The position numbers and the translations under genes are program-made. This document shows, in pieces, positions 7,210 through 13,484 of a DNA stretch of 16,532 bases (the first letter of the stretch is position 1; every line of letters begins with the position of its first letter). The notes beneath the pieces are model-generated. The model saw only the letters and a program-made list of their open reading frames with translations. It had not been told where the DNA came from and did no database searches. The DNA is from Bacillota bacterium (GTDB lineage: Bacteria; Bacillota; Clostridia; Saccharofermentanales; Fastidiosipilaceae). The stretch is taken from NCBI GenBank assembly GCA_023388205.1, contig JAEWGS010000120.1:1-16532 (forward strand). Direction: 5' to 3'.

Positions 7210-7759
7210 TTAGATAGTGGGCATAAGAATTTGAGTGATTAAGCATGTATCATGCTTACTGTAGAGAAGGAAAAAACTTTGTAATTTATCAAGCTTAGCT
7301 AAAATATCCTTTGAATTTGACAGCTTGGAATAGGATTTTTTAAGCTCTGAAAGAGCATTTTCATATAAAATAATCTGAGATTTATATTCTTAAAAAATGC
7401 TTTGTCAGTTGGATCAGCCTTATATTCTTTAGTAGTAAGCCTGATATTTTTTGACAGTATGAATTTGCTCCATAGTGATAGAAAGCTTATCCATTTCCTT
7501 ATCAATAGCTTTGATTTTATCTTGCAATGCCTGTCTTTCTTCAGCACTTTTTTTGTATCTATTCATCAAGTTGATGAATAGATTTGATACCATTTGTTCC
7601 AGCATCATTTCGTGTTCTTAAAAATTGAGTGTGAGCAGTTTCTTGATGGCATTTATGCGTACTGACTAAAATATGATCGTCTGTTTTATCTCCATTTACA
7701 ATGTATTCGATAGCAAGGTGAAGGGTTGATTTTATGGGATGTATTTTCGTAATAGCCAT
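7210..7759 (-). pseudogene. MobA/MobL-type relaxase with large internal deletion and frameshifts
   Basis: Relaxases nick the transfer origin and pilot DNA during mobilization. The first 57 or so codons from the ATG at 7759 match the N-terminus of the family in mobilizable elements of clostridia: MAITKIHPIKST...NGDKTDDHILVSTHK...HTQFLRTRNDAG. The next bases switch frame into what looks like the far C-terminal coiled region (NRYKKSAEERQ...EMDKLSITMEQIH). The central catalytic part, including the metal-binding histidine motif, is missing. Within the C-terminal piece, an extra base at about 7429 (YYKEYK becomes a stop) and a missing base near 7396 compensate each other. The start is 2 nt after the mobC stop, the normal mobC-mobA arrangement. 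The end at 7210 is the first stop in the final frame, and residues after about 7270 may not be native. Confidence 0.8.
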
Positions 7760-7761
7760 GA

Positions 7762-8067
7762 TTATTCACCTTCCAATTCAGACGTTCGTTTCAGAAGTAG
7801 AGAATGAATTTGCCACAGCTCTTTTGAGAAATGTTCAATCTCTTTTTTTATATCATTTATGTCATCTTTATAGATGATGCCTGTCGAATTGACACGCTTA
7901 GCAATCTGATTGATGCTGTTTGTTGCATTGGAAAGTAAGCTTCGTAAATCTCGAAAAGGATCTAAATCCACTTGATAAATTTCCTTTTCCAAAACGCATT
8001 TGCGGATGAAATGACTCATGTTTTTACACTTGGCAAGCTTTCTTTTTTCTTCAAAAAGAGCAGACAA
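7762..8067 (-). pseudogene. mobC: MobC relaxosome accessory protein, 5'-truncated
   Basis: MobC helps the relaxase open DNA at the transfer origin. The frame contains ALFEEKRKLAKCKNMSHFIRKC (in two parts: ALFEEKRKLAKCK, then NMSHFIRKC) and the hallmark NSINQIAKRVNSTG (around residues 51-64), as in mob proteins of clostridial mobilizable elements. The first codons (perhaps 15-20, with the ribbon-helix-helix strand) are missing: the only candidate start is a TTG at 8067 without a ribosome binding site. The upstream sequence belongs to a recombinase on the other strand. It is followed after 2 nt by the relaxase ATG. What is seen is an open frame of 101 codons; truncation is inferred from family length. 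Confidence 0.75.
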
Positions 8068-8467
8068 GGAACATTGAATGTAAAGTCCAAAATAGTATTT
8101 GTGAAAGTTTGATTGAAAGAAAGAATAAAAATGATGTTGGTAAAGAAAAGCTGAAAGTTGGCAAAATGCAGTTATATGAAAAGCATAAACAAGGTATAAT
8201 AGATAAAGAAACTTATCTATTTCAAAAACAAATTTTGAGTAATCAACTTCAAAGCATTGAACAGGAAATCTCCATTATAGAAAGAAGATTAAGGAAAACG
8301 CTGTTTCAGAACATAAGCTGAATGTGGATAAGTTAAAAGAAGCGGTATCAAATGGAGAGCTTGTTTTTGAATGGATTGATGAAGTCATAGACAAGATATA
8401 TGTTTATGACAAGGAAACGGTTGAGATAGTTTGGAAATTTAAAGAGGGTAATGGTACGCATGGATAA
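8068..8467 (+). pseudogene. C-terminal fragment of a large serine recombinase (TnpX-like), frameshifted
   Basis: Large serine recombinases excise and integrate mobilizable transposons. Only the C-terminal coiled region remains. It starts in IECKVQNSICESLIERKN (from about 8073), then KLKVGKMQLYEKHKQG and IIDKETYLFQKQ. The frame stops at 8321, but the +1 frame continues without gap as AVSEHKLNVDKLKEA, FEWIDEVIDKIYVYDKETV and EIVWKFKEGNGTHG to the TAA at 8465-8467, a normal end for this family. One missing A near 8290 (TTAAGG for TTAAAGG) explains the break. The catalytic serine domain and most of the DNA-binding part are absent; the 5' end abuts truncated mobC at about 8067. The last codons overlap the start of the ORF6N gene. 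Confidence 0.75.
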
Positions 8468-9497
8468 TAAAGACGAAATGATGATTGTAAGTCAAGAGTT
8501 TTTACTTGGTAAGATTTATACAATCAGAGGACAAAAGGTCATGCTTGATTTTGAATTAGCTGATATTTATGGGTATGAAACAAAGCGATTCAATGAGCAA
8601 GTTAAAAATAATATAGAGAAATTTGATGATGATTTCAGATTTCAACTCACAAAAGATGAATGGGAATTTTTGAGGTCGAAAATTTCGACCTCAAAATCTG
8701 AAGTAGGCTCCGGAGGTAGAAGATATTTACCTTTTGCCTTTACAGAGCAAGGAATTTATATGTTAATGACAGTTCTTAAAGGCGAGCTTGCAGTTAAACA
8801 AAGTAAAGCACTTATTCGCACTTTCAAGCAAATGAAGGATTATATCTTAGAAAATCAAGGACTGATAGGTAAAAGAGAGTTTTTACAGCTTTCTATGCAA
8901 ATTACAAGTAATGCTGTAGAAATGCAGGATTTAAGAAAAGATTTAAGAGATGTGGAAGAACAGGTAGCGGAAGTGGTAGACGCTTTAAGTAATGTTGTTC
9001 ATAAATCTGAGCTGTCTGAACTTATTCTTGACCTCAGCAGTCCTCAACTAAAATGTGGATTTTTGCTGCTGAATGGACAACCGGTTGAAGCCAATCTTGC
9101 ATACAGGGATATTTACGGTATAGCAAAAAAGAGTATCTATATCATAGATAATTATATTGGAGTAAAAACATTAGTGTTGCTAAAGGAAATAAATCCATCA
9201 GTAGAAATCATAATATTCAGTGATAATATAGGGAAAGGGCTGCATACAATTGAATACCAAGACTTTTGTAGAGAATATCCTCAGGTAAATATCAAGTTTC
9301 AGAAGTCAGGCAGGGCATTTCATGACAGATACATTGTTATTGATTGGAATACAGACAATCAAAAGATATACCATTGTGGAGCATCGTCTAAAGATGCAGG
9401 TCAAAAAATTACAAGCATATTGGAAGTTGTCGATCAAATGATTTATACGGATTTGATAAATAGACTTTTGAAAAATCCTATATTGAAGTTAAAATAG
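8460..9497 (+). CDS. ORF6N domain protein with C-terminal PLD-like domain
   Basis: The only intact gene of the island, 345 aa. Residues about 5-110 form an ORF6N domain (KIYTIRGQKVMLDFELADIY, then KRFNEQVKNNIEKF...FRFQL and YLPFAFTEQGIYML), a probable DNA-binding module spread by phages and mobile elements. A coiled segment follows at about 135-180. The last 150 residues resemble phospholipase D-like domains, with IYIIDNYIG and HDRYIVID at 288-295, then YHCGASSKDAG. This single half-site has His288 and Arg290 rather than a full HxK, so nuclease activity is uncertain. I chose the ATG at 8460 over the one at 8451, which would leave only 2 nt after GAGGG. Either start overlaps the recombinase end. 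Function is unknown; a role as regulator or in element defence is speculation. Confidence 0.85.
   Translation: MDNKDEMMIVSQEFLLGKIYTIRGQKVMLDFELADIYGYETKRFNEQVKNNIEKFDDDFRFQLTKDEWEFLRSKISTSKSEVGSGGRRYLPFAFTEQGIYMLMTVLKGELAVKQSKALIRTFKQMKDYILENQGLIGKREFLQLSMQITSNAVEMQDLRKDLRDVEEQVAEVVDALSNVVHKSELSELILDLSSPQLKCGFLLLNGQPVEANLAYRDIYGIAKKSIYIIDNYIGVKTLVLLKEINPSVEIIIFSDNIGKGLHTIEYQDFCREYPQVNIKFQKSGRAFHDRYIVIDWNTDNQKIYHCGASSKDAGQKITSILEVVDQMIYTDLINRLLKNPILKLK
8668..8696. repeat. Perfect 29-bp palindrome inside the ORF6N gene
   Basis: Two 14-bp arms (TTTTGAGGTCGAAA and its exact complement) flank a single A. It lies in the coding region, in the variable loop (LRSKISTSKSEV) between the two conserved halves of the ORF6N domain. 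As DNA it could be a binding site; as RNA, a hairpin. Confidence 0.8.
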
Positions 9498-9510
9498 GGT
9501 ATAAATTTAA

Positions 9511-9805
9511 TTGGAAAAAGATGTATCTGTTACTTGCCACAAGGGTGGAAAAGAATATTTTTTACAAGGATGGACAAATTCTCCAGACGCCACTATGGTT
9601 CTTGATATTCACGATGTAAAACCATTTGCGGATTATTTATGGAAATTCAAAGGGAGATTATTTGGAAAGAATAAAAATCCCACCTGGTGCTGCCAACATC
9701 GTGCAGGATTTCCGAGTATATGAATACCCTCCAAACAATGTTGCTCTCGTAAGTTTTCAAAGAGATTGGTCAAGACGTCACTTTGAGTATATTGACTTAG
9801 AGTAA
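9511..9805 (+). pseudogene. Unknown protein gene, frameshifted and probably 5'-truncated
   Basis: The frame from 9511 (TTG, no clear ribosome binding site, in-frame TAA just before) reads CHKGGKEYFLQGWTNSPDA and KPFADYLWKFK, then degenerates. From about 9647 the +2 frame continues in a plausible way: GDYLERIKIPPGAANIVQDF, RVYEYPPNNVALVSFQRDW and SRRHFEYIDLE, ending at a TAA. A 1-nt change in CAAAGGGAG (about 9647-9655) would join them into a protein of about 97 residues. I do not recognise the family. It lies 13 nt after the ORF6N gene and shares the AT-rich composition of the island. Confidence 0.5.
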
Positions 9806-9832
9806 ATTATAAAAAATGCTTTCCCCTAAAGA

Positions 9833-9893
9833 TGAACTGCCTCCCATTCCTTGGATTGTTGTTTTCTGTATCCAAGAAATGGGAGGCAGTTCA
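9833..9893. repeat. 61-bp near-perfect palindrome with TG...CA ends (IS3-like end pair or mini-element)
   Basis: Arms of 24 bp (9833-9856 and 9870-9893) match at 23 positions around a 13-nt centre. The ends TGAACTGCCTCCC and CTTGGAT resemble terminal repeats of IS3-family elements. No T-run follows, so it is unlikely to be a terminator, and no direct target repeat is seen at its flanks (aga versus aat). Confidence 0.6.
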
Positions 9894-9927
9894 AATATGC
9901 TTAGACGTTTCTTCATCGTCTTCCCTC

Positions 9928-9956
9928 AAAAAAAAATGGCGGGAATAGCTCCCGCC
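9928..9956 (-). terminator. Strong intrinsic terminator, minus strand
   Basis: A 7-bp perfect stem GGCGGGA/TCCCGCC with a 5-nt loop is followed on the minus strand by AT and nine T. No protein gene on the minus strand leads into it, which supports a dedicated small RNA. Confidence 0.85.
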
Positions 9957-10003
9957 CTGCATGGGACCTAGATCGCATCTTGACCAGCCCCAAATAACTA
10001 GTT
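9928..10003 (-). ncRNA. Predicted small RNA of about 75 nt, function unknown
   Basis: A near-consensus minus-strand promoter (10010-10037) is followed about 75 nt later by a strong terminator (9928-9956), with no plausible coding frame or ribosome binding site between. The predicted transcript has two hairpins. The first is GGGGCTGGTC (about 9980-9989) with GATCTAGGTCCC; the second is the terminator GGCGGGAGCTATTCCCGCC, followed by nine U. It does not show SRP, 6S or any riboswitch consensus that I know. It lies just outside the decayed island and is antisense to no annotated gene. The transcription start is estimated from the promoter. Confidence 0.55.
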
Positions 10004-10009
10004 GTCCAC

Positions 10010-10037
10010 ATTATACACCATTGTTAAGCGATGGCAA
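10010..10037 (-). promoter_or_regulatory. Strong sigma-70-type promoter, minus strand
   Basis: Minus-35 TTGCCA (5 of 6; plus-strand 10032-10037), 16-bp spacer, perfect minus-10 TATAAT (10010-10015) preceded by TG one base away. Points toward the predicted small RNA. Confidence 0.65.
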
Positions 10038-10335
10038 GTGTCTAGCAAAATGAAAGATAGCGAGATGCGGATTCCAACTTTAATTTTCGCCAAAGGATAG
10101 ACAAAAAAAGTTCCACTTCATTTCCCTTAAGAAGTCTTTCCAAGATCCAAGATCATTAGTGATCGGGGGATGTTACACGGATGAAATATTTTTGACGCTC
10201 AAATAACTCTTTTCCTAAAAACACAAGGTTTGCTTCTCAAAAGATGAATCGTTTGGAAGCGAGAGAATGATTGCATTTCAGTGAATTGACCGCGAAAAAA
10301 TCGGATCGGCCAGGCAGCAAAACATTGAAGAATAA
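10038..10335. other. Intergenic stretch, no gene recognised
   Basis: Between the small RNA promoter and the nrd control region I see no frame with a ribosome binding site. A short GATCA/TGATC inverted repeat lies near 10159-10172. A 72-codon minus-strand frame at 10199-10417 is low-complexity and overlaps the NrdR-like sites, so I take it as chance. Confidence 0.5.
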
Positions 10336-10351
10336 GCGCTTTATATAGTGA
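10336..10351 (+). promoter_or_regulatory. NrdR-box-like site 1 upstream of nrdD
   Basis: GCGCTTTATATAGTGA matches 12 of 16 positions of the NrdR box pattern acaCwATATaTwGTGt. NrdR is the ATP/dATP-sensing repressor of ribonucleotide reductase genes. The site starts 41 bp before site 2, about four helical turns. Confidence 0.55.
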
Positions 10352-10376
10352 AAAGAAAAAGAAAAAACGAAAGTGA

Positions 10377-10392
10377 CTACTATATGTTGTGT
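10377..10392 (+). promoter_or_regulatory. NrdR-box-like site 2 upstream of nrdD
   Basis: CTACTATATGTTGTGT matches about 13 of 16 positions of the NrdR box if either A or T is accepted at position 12. Paired sites on one DNA face upstream of nrd genes are the known NrdR arrangement, although the usual pair spacing is about three turns. Confidence 0.6.
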
Positions 10393-10418
10393 TGACGAAA
10401 TGAGACGACGAAGGCAAA

Positions 10419-10460
10419 CTTTAAGAAAAGTCAGCGTGAGTGCGCTGGCTTTTCTTAAAG
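10419..10460. terminator. Strong hairpin in the nrdD leader (terminator or attenuator)
   Basis: An 18-bp stem (CTTTAAGAAAAG-T-CAGCG with CGCTG-G-CTTTTCTTAAAG, one G-T pair) closes a 6-nt loop. On both strands GC-rich pairs are followed by CTTTTCTT, the form of a bidirectional terminator. It lies between the NrdR-like sites and the nrdD start 60 nt downstream. If the promoter is upstream of it, it would act as an attenuator; if the promoter is downstream, as an insulator. Confidence 0.65.
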
Positions 10461-10520
10461 TGAAGTACCCATTCAGTTTTGGCTTGAACGCGCTGATGAA
10501 GAAGGCAGAGGAGGCCCCGT

Positions 10521-12818
10521 ATGATCAAACGAGATCAAGTATTTCAGTCCTATGAAGAAGCATCTCAGCTTCAGAGTGGTTCGGGAGCTTCTGCTTACGC
10601 GCACAAGGCAAAAAACGAAGGCGCTTTATTTCATCAGAAGAGCTTATTTCCGCCCCAAGAGACAAAACCCTTAAAAGTGATTAAGCGCGATGGGCGCGTC
10701 GTGGACTTTGATGCGAAGAAAATCGTCCGTGCGATTTTGCAAGCGATGCATTCATCTTCGGGTGTATTTCGCGCGGGCCTCGCAGAGACGATCGCCAAAG
10801 AGATTGAAGACTACGCGGCTCAGCTCAGCGGCCCGATGACGATTTATGGCATTGAGGAGCAGGTTTACTACAAGCTCTTACACTACGGTAACCCCGCTAC
10901 GGCAAAAGCTTATGAGTCCTATCGCTCTGTTCAGGCCTATAAGCGCCAAATGAACACGATCGATCAGGATGTGCTCGGGATTTTGAATTGTTCCAACATC
11001 GACGTGGCCGACGAAAATTCAAATAAGGATGCCAAAGTCGTCTCGACGCAGCGCGACCTGATCGCAGGGGAAGTGAGCAAAGATATCGCCCGCCGCATGT
11101 TGATGCCGACGGATATTGTCATGGCGCATGATTCGGGAGCGATCCACTTTCACGATATGGATTACATCATCCAGCCGATGTTCAATTGCTGTTTGATTAA
11201 CCTCGAGGATATGCTCAAAAATGGGACGGCGATCAACGGCAAAAAAATTGATACACCGAAGTCTTTTCAAGTGGCTTGTACCGTGACGACGCAGATCATT
11301 GCGCAGGTCGCGAGTGGACAGTACGGTGGTCAGAGTATCAATGGGATCGATCGCATTTTGGCCCCTTATGTGCGCAAAAGCTACGCGAAGTATCTCTCTG
11401 CGGTGGTTGAAGAACAGCGGGAAGTCTACGGGATCGAGCCAGATATGGAAAAAGCTGAGGCCATCGCTTGGAAGCGCACGCGAAAAGAAGTCAAAGATGG
11501 GATTCAAACGATCCAATATCAGATTAATACTTTGATGACGACGAATGGACAAGCGCCTTTCGTTACGCTGTTCCTTTATTTTCAGCCAGATTCACCTTTT
11601 GCGAAAGAAGCGGCTTTGATTCAAGAGGAGATTCTCAGCCAGCGTTTGGAAGGGATCAAAAATGAGGCGGATGTCTACGTGACGCCTGCTTTCCCCAAAT
11701 TGGTCTACGTGCTTGATGAACACAATGTGCGTGAAGGGGCGCCTTACTACTATTTGACGCAGCTCGCAGCAGCTTGTACGGCGAAGCGCATGTATCCAGA
11801 TTACATTTCGGCGAAACTGATGCGCCAATATTACGCTGGGAATGTTTTTGCGCCGATGGGCTGCCGTTCATTCTTAGCACCTTGGAAAAATGAGCAAGGG
11901 GAATATGTCTTTGACGGCCGATTCAACATGGGTGTGGTCAGTTTGAACCTGCCGCAGATCGGGATTTTGTCGGGCAAAGATGAGGAGAAGTTTTGGGAGA
12001 TTTTCCACAAGCGTTTGGATTTGGTCAAAAAGGCGCTACTCTTCCGTTATGATTTGCTCAAAAACGTGACGAGCGATGTCAGCCCGATTCATTGGCAGCA
12101 CGGAGCCATCGCTCGCTTGGCGCCTGGGGAGAAAATCGGACCTTATCTCGAAAAGGGTTATGCGACGATTTCTTTGGGGTATATCGGCGTCTATGAAGCG
12201 ACGAAGCTCGTTAAAGGCGTTAGCCATACGACAGCCGAAGGTAAGGCCTTTGCGCTGAAGATCATGGATGAGATGCGTGCGGCTGTGGATCGTTGGAAAG
12301 AGGAAACGGGCTTAGGTTTCGCGCTTTATGGCACACCGGCAGAGAGTCTGACGCATCGCTTTTGCCGCATTGATACGGCGCGTTTTGGCCTGATTGAAGA
12401 TGTTACGGATAAAGGCTATTACACGAATAGTTACCACGTGGATGTGCGCGAAAAGATCTCGGTCTTTGACAAATTTGACTTCGAGAGTGAATTTCAAAAA
12501 CGTTCTACAGGCGGCATGATTTCTTACGCTGAAATTCCCAATATGACGCACAATGTGGCGGCTTTGGAGACTTTAATCCAATACATTTATGACCACATTA
12601 CCTACGCAGAATTCAATACCAAAAGCGACTATTGCCATGAGTGCGGTTTCGATGGTGAAATCAAAGTCAACGACGACAATCAGTGGGAGTGCCCGAACTG
12701 TGGGAATAAAAACCGCTCCAAATTGACGGTGATTCGACGCACCTGCGGCTATTTGGGCGAGAATTTCTGGAATGAAGGGCGCACCAAAGAGATCAAAAAT
12801 CGCGTCTTGCATATTTGA
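10521..12818 (+). CDS. nrdD: Anaerobic (class III) ribonucleoside-triphosphate reductase, glycyl radical subunit
   Basis: Reduces ribonucleoside triphosphates to deoxy forms in oxygen-free cells, using a glycyl radical set by NrdG. The protein is 765 aa. An ATP-cone (VIKRDGRVVDFDAKKIVRAI, about 53-140) gives allosteric control by ATP/dATP. The catalytic barrel contains MFNCCLINLEDML and HDSGAIHFHDMDY. The C-terminal zinc site is CHEC (705-708) and CPNC (724-727). The radical loop RTCGYLG has Gly743 as the radical residue. The first 50 residues, before the ATP-cone, are of low information and may be poorly ordered. The ATG at 10521 follows AGGAGG by 6 nt. nrdG starts 9 nt after the stop. NrdR-like sites upstream suggest repression when dATP is high. 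Confidence 0.97.
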   Translation: MIKRDQVFQSYEEASQLQSGSGASAYAHKAKNEGALFHQKSLFPPQETKPLKVIKRDGRVVDFDAKKIVRAILQAMHSSSGVFRAGLAETIAKEIEDYAAQLSGPMTIYGIEEQVYYKLLHYGNPATAKAYESYRSVQAYKRQMNTIDQDVLGILNCSNIDVADENSNKDAKVVSTQRDLIAGEVSKDIARRMLMPTDIVMAHDSGAIHFHDMDYIIQPMFNCCLINLEDMLKNGTAINGKKIDTPKSFQVACTVTTQIIAQVASGQYGGQSINGIDRILAPYVRKSYAKYLSAVVEEQREVYGIEPDMEKAEAIAWKRTRKEVKDGIQTIQYQINTLMTTNGQAPFVTLFLYFQPDSPFAKEAALIQEEILSQRLEGIKNEADVYVTPAFPKLVYVLDEHNVREGAPYYYLTQLAAACTAKRMYPDYISAKLMRQYYAGNVFAPMGCRSFLAPWKNEQGEYVFDGRFNMGVVSLNLPQIGILSGKDEEKFWEIFHKRLDLVKKALLFRYDLLKNVTSDVSPIHWQHGAIARLAPGEKIGPYLEKGYATISLGYIGVYEATKLVKGVSHTTAEGKAFALKIMDEMRAAVDRWKEETGLGFALYGTPAESLTHRFCRIDTARFGLIEDVTDKGYYTNSYHVDVREKISVFDKFDFESEFQKRSTGGMISYAEIPNMTHNVAALETLIQYIYDHITYAEFNTKSDYCHECGFDGEIKVNDDNQWECPNCGNKNRSKLTVIRRTCGYLGENFWNEGRTKEIKNRVLHI

Positions 12819-12827
12819 GGTGGTCTC

Positions 12828-13319
12828 ATGCGGTATGCACAAATTCGTCCCTTTGATGTGGCGAATGGTCCAGGGGTGCGCGTGAGTGTCTTTGTCACAG
12901 GCTGTACGCACGCTTGTCCGGGTTGTTTCAATGGGCTCTATCAAGACTTTACCTATGGAGATCTTTGGACGGATGAGACGACAACAGAGCTGATTGAGCT
13001 CGTGCAAAATCCTGTGATCTCAGGGCTGACGCTTTTGGGCGGAGAACCGATGCAAAATCTAGAACTCAAAGACGTGATTCAAACGCTCAGGCAAGTTTGC
13101 AACAAGCCGATCTGGATTTATTCGGGCTACACGTTTGAGCAGATTTTGGCGGATGAAGATAAAAAAAGTTTGCTCGTACTCTGTGATGTCTTGGTCGATG
13201 GCCTGTTTATTCAAGCGAAGAAGGATTTGACTTTGAAGTTTCGAGGAAGTTCTAATCAGAGGATTATCGATATTAAGCGCTCTTTGGCATCGGGGGACGT
13301 CTGCTGCCTAGATGATTGA
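12828..13319 (+). CDS. nrdG: Anaerobic ribonucleotide reductase activating protein (radical SAM)
   Basis: Uses a 4Fe-4S cluster and S-adenosylmethionine to abstract hydrogen from the radical glycine of NrdD. The 163-aa protein has the radical SAM motif CTHACPGC (Cys26, Cys30, Cys33), which binds the cluster. LLGGEPMQN near residue 70 is the GGE motif for SAM binding. WIYSGYTFEQIL and CDVLVDG are typical of NrdG. The length fits the family's compact form. The ATG at 12828 has GAGGTGG just upstream, and the gene is 9 nt downstream of nrdD, so the two are co-transcribed. Two hairpins at 13405-13484 end the transcript. Confidence 0.96.
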   Translation: MRYAQIRPFDVANGPGVRVSVFVTGCTHACPGCFNGLYQDFTYGDLWTDETTTELIELVQNPVISGLTLLGGEPMQNLELKDVIQTLRQVCNKPIWIYSGYTFEQILADEDKKSLLVLCDVLVDGLFIQAKKDLTLKFRGSSNQRIIDIKRSLASGDVCCLDD

Positions 13320-13404
13320 CCTGAGCTGAAGTGGATTCAAGCAGGTCGAGATCGGCCTTGAGATGGACATCGAGATCGGATGCTTTGATATTGATTTTGA
13401 TCAT

Positions 13405-13449
13405 AAAAAAGGAGCCGTGCCTCAGGGCATGACTCCTTTGATTGTTTTT
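13405..13449. terminator. Bidirectional terminator between nrdDG and the ABC importer operon
   Basis: AAAGGAG and CTCCTTT arms, with an inner CGTGCC/GGCATG helix (one wobble), enclose a TCAG loop (13408-13439). Six A precede it, making a minus-strand T-run, and TTTGATTGTTTTT follows on plus. Confidence 0.85.
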
Positions 13450-13453
13450 GCTC

Positions 13454-13484
13454 AGCTGTGATCGTTTGGGCGATCAGCTCTTTT
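13454..13484 (+). terminator. Second hairpin terminator for nrdDG
   Basis: AGCTG-t-GATCG pairs with CGATCAGCT around TTTGGG and is followed by CTTTT. It ends at the stop codon of the convergent solute-binding protein gene. Confidence 0.6.

Larger units (their letters stand above)
6643..9805. mobile_element. Decayed accessory island with the remains of a mobilizable element
   Basis: This stretch is clearly richer in A+T than the flanking genes. It contains fragments of an HNH nuclease, relaxase, mobC and a large serine recombinase, plus one intact ORF6N gene. Divergent mob genes and recombinase fit an integrated mobilizable transposon (Tn4451-like in general type) that has lost most of its cargo. 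The limits given are those of recognisable fragments; no attachment-site pair was identified, so the true ends are unknown. Confidence 0.6.

Noticed and set aside
7240..7258. TAAGCATG/CATGCTTA hairpin as a transfer origin or attachment site
   Set aside because: Short, lies at the end of the relaxase remnant rather than upstream of mobC, and no second copy was found.
7299..7547. 82-codon minus-strand open frame
   Set aside because: It mixes wrong-frame and right-frame parts of the relaxase C-terminus between two indels; annotated as part of the relaxase pseudogene.
9833..9893. Target-site duplication around the 61-bp palindrome
   Set aside because: The flanks (aga and aat) differ, so no duplication could be claimed.
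10199..10417. 72-codon minus-strand open frame before nrdD
   Set aside because: Phe/Ser-rich, no ribosome binding site, overlaps the NrdR-like sites.
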